Source: Sphacelaria rigidula
Taxonomy: Eukaryota; Phaeophyceae; Sphacelariales
Assembly: GCA_964200075.2 (NCBI GenBank)
Contig: CAXNAA020000424.1
Coordinates: 1-21,421 of the forward strand
Length of the DNA: 21,421 nucleotides
Direction: 5' to 3'
Position 1 is the stretch's first letter. Each line of letters opens with the position of its first letter. The translations under genes and the position numbers were made by a program. The notes under the pieces are model-generated. The model saw nothing but the letters and a program-made list of their open reading frames with translations, searched no databases and was not told the origin of the DNA. Shown here one piece after another: positions 1 through 10,800 of this stretch.

Positions 1-820
1 GTTTGTTGGGGTGGGGATGTTGCGGAGCTGGGTTGGACGCAGCATGTGCCGGGTGGGAGGGGGGGGTGGGTAATTGGGTAGAAGACACCATGGTAAACAT
101 GCCTTACGGAGCTGCTTCAGCACATCAATATCTAGCTCCGCACAACCCTACAGGCTTAGATTATTGTTTTTTTTTATGTTAGGTCAATTAGATCGAGTGG
201 CCGACAAACTGATTCGCCCTCTTTCTCTCTCTCTCTTTCTCAGGAAAAAAAGTTGTACGTCACACAACGCCCCAGTGATGGCTTTTGAATGATCGATTCG
301 CACTCGTCAAAGTTTCAGGTCCGAACTTTTGAACCTCGAGTCATGAATTCCGCTCCGGGGATTTGAGCGATTTGGCCTAACGTTTGCCCGATGTGTTGGC
401 ATTTTGGCATTTGTCTTTCACTGTATTTTCCCCTGTCTTCCCACGAAAAACACAGTTCACTGCCTTCGGACATCCGATGCACTGCTGTTGCACACACAAG
501 GAACAGCGTCCAAAGATGTTGTACTAATTGTAGCTCGTGTCCCTACTATGTGCGCCCTGGAGACAGTTTGTTGTCTCAAGAGTGGCCCCAGCCTGTAGCA
601 CGCGTTGGACGAAAGAGACTCTTGTGCTGCGTCAATAGACGTATTTAAGCTCATGAAGATTATCTGGAGAATCTGCTGACATCGTTAAACAGCACCAGGT
701 GGAGAAAACATGAATTTTAAAGAATTAAGCATTTTTAGCAACACCGCGCAACCGTCCATCTTGGAGGCTAGATTACCATTTGGTGGACATGGAACTTTCT
801 CGGAAATTTACGGTTTCGAA
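1..820. other. left flank without a recognisable gene
   Basis: Open frames on both strands are short and have no domain pattern. The first 75 bases are strongly G-rich, with four G-runs at 51-70 that could form a G-quadruplex. A CT-rich stretch lies near 218-240. Confidence 0.6.
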
Positions 821-850
821 TAACCCTAACCCTAACCCTAACCCTCACCC
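821..850. repeat. interstitial telomere-like repeat
   Basis: Four perfect TAACCC units (821-844) are followed by one degenerate unit TCACCC. This is the TTAGGG telomere type used by stramenopiles and many other eukaryotes, here on the C-rich strand. The tract is too short for a chromosome end and the sequence continues normally on both sides. Confidence 0.85.
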
Positions 851-930
851 AACGAAGGCATGCCGAGAACCCACGGACAGGGGGGGTGCAACGTGTCCCT
901 TAGGTAAAGTGTGCGTTGCGATACTTCATG

Positions 931-949
931 TCGGCGCCGCAGGCGCCGA
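931..949. repeat. perfect short inverted repeat
   Basis: TCGGCGCC and GGCGCCGA pair perfectly (8 bp) around a GCA loop. It lies about 80 bp after the telomere-like tract in sequence without a convincing gene; the 851-1437 stretch shows nothing else. Confidence 0.6.
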
Positions 950-1437
950 TTGAGAAGGAAACGCGGTTTGCGCACGCTAGGAGCACAGCCCCAATCAAAG
1001 ATCTGGATTTCGGTCGTCCACACTGAAACAAAATCAGAAAGTTCCGTGCCTAGCAAGTGGTAAGCTCTACTGCTATCTTGAGTAGTCCGTCCCAGTAACA
1101 CCCTACGGCGGTGATGGTGAGACGACCAAATTTTGGAAGGACCCTAGTTCCATCTGGGTCGGTGTGTTTCTGAGTGGATGGAGAGTGCACATGGTAGATT
1201 TCCAACACTCGTTCACCTTCCTTTCGCGACAGAGCGGAAGACCTTCGCGTGTTTCTTGGTGACCTCTATCAGCAGCAGCGATCCTTCGGGAGCCTACGAT
1301 AAGAACGGCGATAATTCATACGGTTTCCATGATCAGCCTGAACACAAGAGACACTATCGCGGAATGATAGCACAAAATACCCACGACTGCAAAAATCACC
1401 TATTGATGTTCGTACCTACAGCAGAAAAGAGCCGGTC

Positions 1438-1514
1438 GCCCCGGTGGCTCAGTTGGTAACCTCGAAACCTTCTGACGGGTGGGTCGTGGGTTCGAATCTC
1501 GGTGAAGTCACCTG
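1438..1514 (+). mobile_element. tRNA-derived SINE head (degenerate tRNA-like)
   Basis: TGGCTCAGTTGG at 1445-1456 matches the Pol III A box and GGTTCGAATCTC at 1489-1500 matches the B box, 44 bases apart start to start as in a tRNA. The T-arm keeps only part of its pairing and the acceptor arm (GCCCCGG against TGAAGTC) pairs at about three of seven positions, so it is unlikely to be a working tRNA. Non-tRNA sequence follows, as in a SINE body, perhaps to about 1620; I cannot fix its 3' end and see no target-site duplication. Confidence 0.55.
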
Positions 1515-1620
1515 ATGTGGGATTTTTCTCACAACAGTGAAGAACGACCATATCATGGGTACACAACTTCCAATCAGTTAAAGTGCGATAATCAATCAAC
1601 GCGTGTTGCAAACTAATCAT

Positions 1621-1656
1621 AGTATAGCCGTACCGTATACTGCGGTACACTATACT
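1621..1656. repeat. 36-nt hairpin
   Basis: AGTATAG pairs with CTATACT and the inner GTACCG pairs with CGGTAC, giving 13 base pairs with a small internal bulge and a 7-base loop. It lies about 100 bases after the tRNA-like head and could mark the end of that element. Confidence 0.55.
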
Positions 1657-2641
1657 TTTGCCGCATACCCATGTATGTTTCACCGAAAATTACGGACGGT
1701 TGCGTTTCAGGTTGCTCTGTTGTTACGGGAGCTACTCTTTCCCCTCCCTCCGCGTGTTTCACCATCTCGGCGGTGGAGTACTGTTGTGCATGTAGAGATA
1801 TGACCGTCCGCATGATGGGCGCACGCACCGAAGCTCCCACTGCTCCTCCTGCGGCGCGATAAGCAAATGACGCAGCGGCAGATACGCCGATTAGGGGAGT
1901 ATGCGCGAGGTACATATGCTGAGAGCTGCAATATGGAAGCAGTTTGCACCGTGGACAGCGAGGAAGTGCACAGCACGTGATGAAAAACAAAACAAAACAA
2001 AAAGATCAACAACACTTTATTGTGATACAAAAGTCCACGCTAGAAAGAGTGGTTCGTCAACTGACTTCAGACCTCGAGTATTGGTACGGTAGCATGACAC
2101 ACGGCATGCGAAGCAAACGGGTGTGGGTAGGTCGGTACTGGGGAACATCGGGGTACCTTGTATTAACAACAACCGTACGTACAAGCATAGTTGTGTGTGT
2201 ATGTTGTTGTCGTCCCCATTCACTCTGGACGCCGGTCTACACCTTTATAGTACTGCCGATAACGTCCGTTCATGTGTCGACGGCACAAGAGTGCGGGACA
2301 GTACACTATAAATTGTTCATGCAATGTCCATTCAACGGATAGGACACGTTTGGACATTCGACGGGTTCCACATGTCCAGTGTTCTAGTCAACCCTTTGAC
2401 CAAGAAAATATTGGAATCTTACCTAGAGGGAAAAGGTGATACGATTGTACACACGGACCCACATGGACTGCTTCGCGGCCGTCAGATTACGAAGGAGTGT
2501 TCGTTAAAGTTAAAGCCTGCGTATGCCAATGCTTTGACTGCTCCACGTGTGGTACAATTATCATGATCCTGCATTGTAAAAACCTCCAGCCTCAAGGGTG
2601 AAAGCGGCACCCAGCAGCTGCTGGATATTGACACAAAAGCA
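1657..2641. other. intergenic stretch without a supported gene
   Basis: Several overlapping open frames exist on both strands. One on the minus strand (1613-1990) has a Cys/His pattern resembling part of a MYND zinc finger but lacks an ATG. An AAAAC-rich run lies at 1983-2003. Nothing else is recognisable. Confidence 0.5.
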
Positions 2642-2900
2642 TAAAAGTCTATAGAAAAACCTACACATGGAGGATGTGGGATATGTGACGACTTCAAAAA
2701 TGCACAGCTGCTGTAAACCTCTCATTAAATGCCACCTGCAGTGCAGGCAACACTTTCATGGGACACCACACTAAAAGTCTATAGAAAAACCTACACTGGA
2801 GGATGTGGGATATGTGACGACTTCAAAAATGCACAGCTGCTGTAAACCTCTCATTAAACACCACCTGCAGTGCAGGCAACACTTCCATGGGACAACACAC
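2642..2900. repeat. tandem duplication, two copies of about 130 bp
   Basis: Copy 1 (2642-2771) and copy 2 (2772-2900) both begin TAAAAGTCTATAGAAAAACC and end in GGGACAxCACAC. They differ by one deleted base and a handful of substitutions, so the duplication is fairly recent. Each copy contains the near-palindrome CCTGCAGTGCAGG. No coding function is visible. Confidence 0.9.
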
Positions 2901-3366
2901 ATATGTGTTGAGTGCGATTGATGTTTGGTTCGCAGACGCCGCTGTGTCTGAGAGAGAACGAAATAGAACGGAACACGATCTGATTTATCCCGTGGCACAA
3001 GCAGTTCAGATTGGGACGCGTGGGGTACTACAGCAGTCCACATATACACACGCCGAAAGTAGCCGGCAGGAACTACAAGCACAGGCTTTCAAGGTTCCAG
3101 AGTTGCGGCGCAATACACGTGACGGAGTTAGCACCCCCCCGCGCTGATGAGTTTTCAGGCAAACATTTCTTGGGAAACACAAGCCTTGGCCTCCTGAACG
3201 ATCTGGATCATGCCCTTGGAACAAGACTGGCCACCGAAGATTTCTGAAGAGCATCAGCTGTTGCTACCATGTTCCTTCACCTGCGGCATTTCCACGAACA
3301 ATGTGCACTATACAGTGCTGAACGGCAATGCCTGATTCAGTGTATCAGCAGACCTATTGCCGCCTA
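2901..3366. other. stretch without a supported gene
   Basis: A plus-strand open frame ends at 3247 with a protein-like tail (LGLLNDLDHALGTRLATEDF), but the upstream part looks random and no domain is recognisable. I do not call it a gene. Confidence 0.45.
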
Positions 3367-3772
3367 CTAATAACTGTACCTATTCTGCTGGTAGCATATT
3401 AAAGGTTGAGCGCACCTTGAAGCGGCGCTCTGGCCATGTCGACGGGTGATCTTCCTGATATCCTCTTTGATACTATCAACTTTGGCAACAAAAACGCGCG
3501 AGAAACCACGCAGTATACCACCATAAACACACAAGATCTGAGGGCCATAGCTTGACGCATTGTGCACGTTGCGCGTGTGCCGTAGATGCCGAAGATGAGG
3601 TTTGACATGTACATGAGCCCTGCCCGAGAAATCTTTTTATCCCCTACCATATTCGCCCCTCGCTCAGATCCGCAATGTTGATGCCCATGATATTCAAGAA
3701 CGAACGCAAAATACCGCTTGACCGCACGTAAAAGCGGGTGTCAAGACACAGTACACGCCAACTTTCTCTCTC
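3367..3772 (-). pseudogene. possible decayed or split coding region, unidentified
   Basis: Three minus-strand frames look protein-like here. From 3772 down to 3647 one reads DTRFYVRSSGILRSFLNIMG and GINIADLSEGRIW before a stop. From 3618 down to 3367 a second reads SSYGPQILCVYGGILRGF and VFVAKVDSIKEDIRK. From 3741 down to 3399 a third is open throughout. The first two would join in phase over a 28-base GT-AG interval, too short for a normal intron, so a frameshifted remnant is as likely. I do not recognise the family. Confidence 0.25.
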
Positions 3773-4581
3773 TCATAGAATTCTAGAGAGCACAAAAAAG
3801 GGTGTTTTTAGGTATTACATCCACTAACTGGGACACTCTCTAGGATATCCCTTCCCCTCCCCCCGAACCAGCCGAAAAGTGTCACGAAATAAATGGCCAT
3901 ACTGTACAGCGACGACTGATGTTTGGGTCCAGACTGCATGAAGCGCCTCATATCATAATGGGCGACATCGGCGAGAGCGAACCCAAGAGTGTAGAATTCC
4001 CAGCTTCTCGTTGTGCTTTTTCATTTCGATTTACGTGAAAAAAAATCTTTCCCAAACCAGGCATTTTTTCGGGGGGGGTTATGTATCCATGTATCAAGCA
4101 TGTATCGTAGCGACTGTCCTTGGAAAATGGAAAATGATCATGATTTTCTCGGATTTGAAACCGTCAACAATCTCCAACGAAGCGATCAAATACACCGCGT
4201 TCATGGATACGAGCGACAAACAAATGCACTGTATGTCTGAGGACCCGAGGGGTACTATCGGCAACCTAAGTGAAACAATAGTGTCGAAATCGTCACCAGC
4301 AGCTGTCTCAGCAAAGCTTCATACATCACCACTGGCGACCAACAGCCACTCTAAATAGATGTGTGCCGCTTGATCTCTATTTCCATCAGGGAATCTAATT
4401 TGACCAGGGAAATCAGGCGGCAAAATACAGACTACCCTCGTTGTTGATCGAACCGATGTCCATAATCATGGAAAACGGTGAAGTAAAGTAGTCCCGTCAG
4501 TATTCAAAATGCTGCTGTGTTCTCTTGCCAGTATACCCATATCTACATAGAACCAAGTAAGTGGGATTGCATTCGGCAGGG
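3773..4581. other. upstream flank of the first exon
   Basis: A plus-strand frame that ends at 4358 (about 90 codons, rich in Ser/Thr/Lys) has no recognisable domain. No TATA-type promoter stands out. A short GTAAGT at 4557 and a CAG before the ATG at 4582 could be a small 5'UTR intron. Confidence 0.4.
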
Positions 4582-4809
4582 ATGATGGCGAGTTACCCCC
4601 CTCTTACTCCTTCTCCCATTGCATCATCAGGCCCAGATGCCGTGGGACAAGCAGAAGCTACGGGGCCAAAAGGAGAAGGGTTTTCTTCGGAACGAGATGC
4701 GGCTGAGATGCTCAGAGCGGACGATGACGGTGGCAGTTCAAGAGGCTCAGGGAGGCTCAGGATACAGCCCATTGATACCAAACTCCGATTACAGCTAATG
4801 AAAACACAG
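4582..4809 (+). CDS. putative first coding exon, Pro/Ser-rich N-terminus
   Basis: An ATG-ATG pair at 4582 opens a 76-codon frame starting MMASYPPLTPSP, running through a Gly/Ser/Asp-rich stretch (about residues 15-50) into a basic helical end (LRLQLMKTQ) and stopping at a CAG|GTTTGC donor in phase 0. A CGGCAG just before the ATG could be the acceptor of a 5'UTR intron. It could join directly to an acceptor at 9357-9358 in phase 0, or pass through a 20-nt micro-exon at 5018-5037 (after TCTTTCAG, reading VEQRLE) to the acceptor at 9353-9354; both preserve the frame. Both require an intron above 4 kb, long for this gene, so the exon may belong to a separate gene. There is no hydrophobic leader. 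Confidence 0.45.
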
Positions 4810-7800
4810 GTTTGCACATATACAGAACGACGAGCTGGGCCAGCCAAAAAATGGCTCGAGGTGTGACACTGGATTTATTCCCCGCTCAGCTTTGAGAGTT
4901 GGGCTTTGAAATTTAGTACAGCACAGTGTATGATGCATGTACATGCTGCCTATTCCGACTTTTCTCCCAAATAAAGGGCAGAAAATGAAACCTTTATTGT
5001 GCAAAATCGTCTTTCAGGTCGAGCAAAGACTCGAAACGTGCAGCATGCGATTTTTTGCGCCATGCCCCTGCGATATACTCCATACACAATTTCGACGCGC
5101 ACAACTCTCAAAACTGAGGGGGGAAGTCCAGATTTAGCGCGTCGCTACGTAATATGCTGGTATTAGTATGGGATCTTATGCGCACCATATCCGTCGATAG
5201 GAAAAAAACGAAGTACGTGAACGTGGGGGTATCGATCGTTTCCCCCTACCCCAAGGAATTTTCCAAGGGTCGGACGAATTAACGGTTCGTCTGGAAACTA
5301 CTTGATTTCAGAATGGGTGATTCGTACCGTACGAATCAATCCTTGGAGTTGCTTTAACCCTCGCGGAACCGATTGATTCCTTTTGTTTTTGTAAATCGGC
5401 ATCATTTTAACTTAAAAATGAGTGAAAATGATGCCGATTCACAAAAGCAAAAACCACCAATGAGCTCCAAGAGGGTCAAGCGTTGCACCCAAGCCACGCG
5501 CCACCCAGGCACGTGGAATGGCGCAAAATTTACGTGGAGACTTTTTTGGCCAGTTGTCAACTTTTTTCTCTCTTTCGAGCAATCGGGCCTCAAAAACCGT
5601 GGAGTCGGTTATTCAAGTCGGCGATGATTTTTCCGAACCTTGGAATTTCACACCGAAAATCAGCGTCATCCGCTGAATATATTGTTCGGAGGATCGCATA
5701 GACTCTATTTTACCCAATATGGGGATATCTCCGTAAGTGACGGGAATTAGTCGACGTCGCGTTTTATCAATATTTGACCGCGCTGTTGACTAGATGGGCA
5801 TCTGTCCTTTGATAAGACGATTAACAAGATGTGCGGATCAAGGCCCACGTCGTCTGTGTTTGTGAGACATATCCATGGCTGCGATAGCTTGAATATTTTT
5901 TGTATGCTGTCCCAGCTCGTATACATGGCGTCGATTGCATTTTCACCCCCGGCTGTCGTTGGACAGGAATCGGGGCAGAGTGCAAGCACCCCGTAAAAAA
6001 TACAGTTTTGGCGGCATTACGGTGGAAAGTCGCGCAAATAACGTTGCCCAGCAAGGTTACCTTCAAACTGGCGTCCTGTACAAAAGTAGTGTAGCAGCAG
6101 GCTTTCTATTGCTGTAGTCGCCATCCCTTGTCTCTCGCTGTGCCTCTGTCATCGGTAGCATGTAAATAAAGGATGGGTGCATTTACCGTGCGCCGTGCAA
6201 CAGGGGCGTTTCCAAAGAAAGGGCCAGTAGACACAAAAAAGGGTGAATTAGCACCGCAATCTTGGAGGATACTTCTAAAACAAAATGACGGCGCTTGGTA
6301 TTGGAATCCGCCTCTGCCACGAGAGAGCAGTGGCTCAGCTCTGTTGGGCTCATCAAATTTCTTGATCATTATCAATACGACATTCTGGCCTACCCTCCTC
6401 CTCGGTTTCACGCGCTGACGAATGGTGTGTGGTAGGGACTGAGCATGCGTTCCAAAGCAAACTTCGGAAACACGCATATGATAGCCGCTCGGCCTGGTCC
6501 TGCCCACATGAGTATATCGAAGCTGGTCGAGGGCGGATCAAGCTACACCGAGGCAAGAAAGCAGATCGCCAGAGCTACTCGGTGAGGTATCGAGTAAGCC
6601 CATGTTAGCGACACGAGGAGGATGCTTCACCCCTGCTGTTTACAGTTCGCGTCGAGCTGCCTCGAAACGGGGGTTTCGGATGAATGCACACCAGGCGGGT
6701 GTGTACGTATTTTTAAAGAAGCATAACCCCCTGGAGAGTCGATTCTTCATGTGGGAGGGGTATACTCATGATCGTGCATGCCGTAATCGTATGCTCATTG
6801 ACGTCACATCCCTGCAAAGTCGGGACGGAGCACACCAGGTTTTCACCGGCCTCGTAGGGTTGGCCAAATACTCGAGTTGAGTCTTGCAGCAGGACATAAA
6901 TTGATTTGAGTGTACCACGGGAAAGTTTTTAGGTTTTAGTGTAGGGTAGAAGTTACTCGGCTTCACTTTAATGAAAACTAACTACTTGGTTGTAGTGCTG
7001 AATCCAATATTGCTTGATCATGTTGTAGTAATCGGAGCAAGGCAGCACCTACCGCGAGGGCAAGAAAGAACAGTCCGGGCTGCAGACCGCAGTGTGCTTG
7101 AATTATGGGAGAGCATAGCTTACGTCATTACTGCGCTGTTTGTAACACGTACTTTCTACTGCATTATTGTGTGACGGGTTCTAGCCGTGAAACGTTGAGA
7201 AAGTATTCATGTATATTTCTCATCCATGGCATGAGGTGCGTGAGCGGGATGGGTTCGTTCCCAACCCCTGCGCGCGACGTTGAAGCGTCCCGACTTGGCT
7301 ATTCTTCGTTTCGGATTCAACCGGACCTAGCTGATTTAGGCCAGCGCCCCGATTCTGCGACCACATCCAATGCTCTGAACATCTGCACGTGTTGCATGGC
7401 GTGGTTTGGCGATATCTACGATCTAAAATTCAGCCAAAGCCAAACTAGGCGCGCTGAACCCCCACGATATATCTCAAGACAATACAGCTTCGATTCTTCT
7501 CCGCGGTATTCGAACTTGGCACACAAAAGACCTCCGTACACATGAAACATAAACTCGCCTTCTGCCACAAAAACATCAAAGCGCTGAGATCAAAGGGGAG
7601 ATGCTGTGGCACAAAGTTATACCGTTATCGGCGGCTTTGTGCCCACTTTTCTTCCAACCCCCGTCTTTTCAGAGTTGCTTCCGTCTTCGGAACAGTCCGG
7701 CTTGATTTACCCAAGTGTTACCAGAAAACGTTAAGCGCTGTTAGGTATATCTCGCGGAACGATGAGAATACAGCATTGTCTACCCAACAAAGATCACGCC

Positions 7801-10800
7801 CAGAATAAAGCATGACTAGCAGAAGGATACATAACATTCCTCAATTCTTGTGTCTTGAGTTCGATACCAACACTACGGTGGTTTGATGGTCCGACAGTCA
7901 CCCAGAAGGTGGAGAAAAACATCTGGAGAAACTGTTTTGGGGTCCCCCGGCAATACTACTAACTCAACTCACGGCTTCAACACATACTCAGTAGTCACTT
8001 AATTCACTCGAGTGCACTGTTGGGATCCGAATTACTTCACTACGGAATCGGTCGTGTTGGTACAAAGATGTACGTAATTGCTGTCCGAAATTCGGGGGGC
8101 TTGGTGGGGAGGGGGTTGGAATACATCCGTTGCTGATATCCGCCAGTATGCACCTTCAAAAACATACAAGTAGTCATCAACACGGGGTATAGTCGATGTC
8201 CTTGGCGATGCAGCAGCTGGCAACTTTCGCGTGCTGGCCGTCTATCCATCAGTGAAATTGGGCGTCTCTGCACTCGATCGATTGATTGATAGTTGCACAT
8301 TAATTGTTTCCCCAGGGATCATGATCCAGCCGTGGTCTCATGGTAGACGTACGCGAGATGAGGACAAAACGGAAACACTCGCTGCAGGAAAATGAAGAGA
8401 ATGAACAGGAAAGGTAGAACAGACAAGTAGAGTACTTTTGACCAAAGTTGAGCGAACAAACGAACAAACAAACGGACGGACAGGCAAAAACAAGACAAAG
8501 AAATACAACAGTACAAGAAGAAGGACGACAACAGAGGGACGAGAAATGAAGGACAAACAAACTGGAAATATCCGACCTCTGCAACATGGCTTGAGATGAG
8601 AAGAGCTCATGCGCACAAGCACATTCAGTCTTAACCAATGGAAAACCAAAACCCTGGGAACGGATTGTGGTTTGTTCGTTTCGGTCACACTGTTTTGGGT
8701 ATAAGCTCCGACCCATGAACCTTATGTAATTGAGGCATCGAACTGCGACTTGCATACATGGGAAGAAAGTAACACGAAGAGAGAGAGGGAGATGGGGACA
8801 GAAAATCGTTATGGAATGTCTACTGTGGGCTGATAAGTATGGCTCCCACATCTCGAACTGTGGCCGTCGCTTGACCACTGCCAGGGAAAGGTGGCTAGAT
8901 CATCGTGAGAGTGCCATTCACGTCTATTCAGTTCGCGAAAAAATGTGTTTGTTCGTGTGGTTCTCCGCCCATTGCTAGGCAGTGACCCCGATGGCATCCG
9001 TGCGGAATACCAGGGAAAGTGATTGGAAAAGTGTCTTTAGGAGAAGATTAGCTGGCGCCTTTCGGCTGAAGCGCCCCAGCTTTTGCCTCACGAATGCTAC
9101 GACATAGCACCCACTCAATGGCGTACGCCAAAATGATTGGGAGGTATACCACGTTCACACCCATGAACACCGAAGTACACCATGTGTACATGCGCATACG
9201 AATTGGCCCGCATATTCTCCGTAACATGAAGTTGTGCGAACAAAGAAAAACATTTTGTTTTTGCCGTGCTTTATTTAAATGCCCGGAAATGGCAAAAACA
9301 CCCGCCGTCGACGTGCGTGTTTCACATTTCTTTCGTTTCTTTCTCGAAAATAAGAGAGGTTCACCAGCGGTTCGTACGAGAAGGAGAAGACGCGCTGGCA
9401 AAGGAAATGTCTTTCAGAGACCTCCAGGAGAGGGTAAAACGTGCGCACACTTTGGGTTCGGCTACTCTCACGCACAGAATCGAGCGCATGCACAGACGCG
9501 GGCGAGAGGCTAAGGTGGGTGCCCCCTTGAGGGGCACATTAAGATGGCGGAATCAAAAACATGTATACATAAAAAGCGCAACGGGAGAGTGCAGTATCTG
9601 GTGTTTCGCTGAAGGAATGCGAGGTCTTCCGATAGAAGTAGAATAGCCAGATTTGAGTACAGTATACTACTTCGAGATGTTGACAAGCTACACTCCGATG
9701 CTGGGGAAGGAAAGGCATTCGTATCCCATCTCACTTGGGACGGAATGTACTCAAGATCGACCCAAAACCTGTTAAAATCACTCGCTTATCTTCAAGAAGA
9801 AATTGCGCAGAATCCACCTATGTATCTTGTCCAACATTCAAATCCTGGTACTCCTCATCTCAAACAAGCCTGCCTGCTACTCGTACTGTGTTTTGCATTA
9901 CCGCAGGCAAGAGATATGCTAAAGTGGAACGAACTCAACAAGGAAATCCGCCAGAAGGACAACAGGACCTTGGCGCGAGAGCTCATGCAAGCCAAGGCGC
10001 GAATAAGATCCTCAGCCCTCCCTCCTACAAGCACGCCTCCTGCTCTGCCGCTCAAGGCCACCTCTGGTTCTCCGGAGGCAGTCACATCACCTCTCCGAAC
10101 GGAAAGTCAACCCCAGAGCAAAGCTCATTGCAAGAGCAACCACGCTGTGATCACTGCACGAAGCGGCATAGCGCCAGAATCGGACCAAACAAAGAAAAGA
10201 GAAAACTTTTCAGTTGAAAACACTCGAAAACCAACGGAAAGTGGACAGCACTTTTTTCATAAAGACGGAGAAACGGGGGAAGAAGATGCGGCCGCGGGTA
10301 CCACAGGTTGTGAGAGCGGGGAGGCAACAGTGGCGAGGGGGGCTGGGCGGGACGCCAAAGACGTGGCGTTTGTATTGCGGAAGCTGTACACGGGTGGTGC
10401 GTTGGATGCACAGCAGGAGGGATGGGATAGCTTGCCTATGGAGCTATTTAATACGCTCACGATGCAAGTTGGGACGATAAACAAGGTATGCAGCGCCGCA
10501 TTTAAAGATAAAGTGTTGGCATCGACACTTTGGGAGGACGGGTGCTCGTTGCAGACGCGCGTAGTTGACGATGAGAGGGGGCTATACCCCGTACAACAAA
10601 TAAATGGCCGAACAAATGAGCGATGGGATAATTATCGGAATAAGCAGAACTCGAAGGTGGTTGGGGCAGGGTGGCCTGGTTTTTGCAAGGCATTTGCATT
10701 ACAGAGTACCCCGGGCTACCTGGGGCATCTACTGCCGAAAATACGGAGTACCCCAGGGTATCGACTGAAGAAGGTACAGAGTATCCCAGGGTATCTACAG

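Noticed and set aside
821-850. True chromosome end
   Set aside because: Only four to five units are present and ordinary sequence continues on both sides.
1438-1514. Functional tRNA gene
   Set aside because: A and B boxes are good but the acceptor stem pairs at only about three of seven positions and the D and anticodon arms do not form properly.
8300-8878. Minus-strand open frame of 192 codons rich in Ser, Phe, Leu and Cys
   Set aside because: It is produced by the purine-rich low-complexity tract on the plus strand; there is no domain pattern and similar frames exist in two other registers.
9745-9906. Continuous coding from 9745 into the exon at 9907
   Set aside because: The last 80 or so bases before 9907 read as a pyrimidine-rich intron end with a good TTACCGCAG acceptor, and the phase-0 join from 9514 to 9907 needs none of it; kept only as a possible extra exon.
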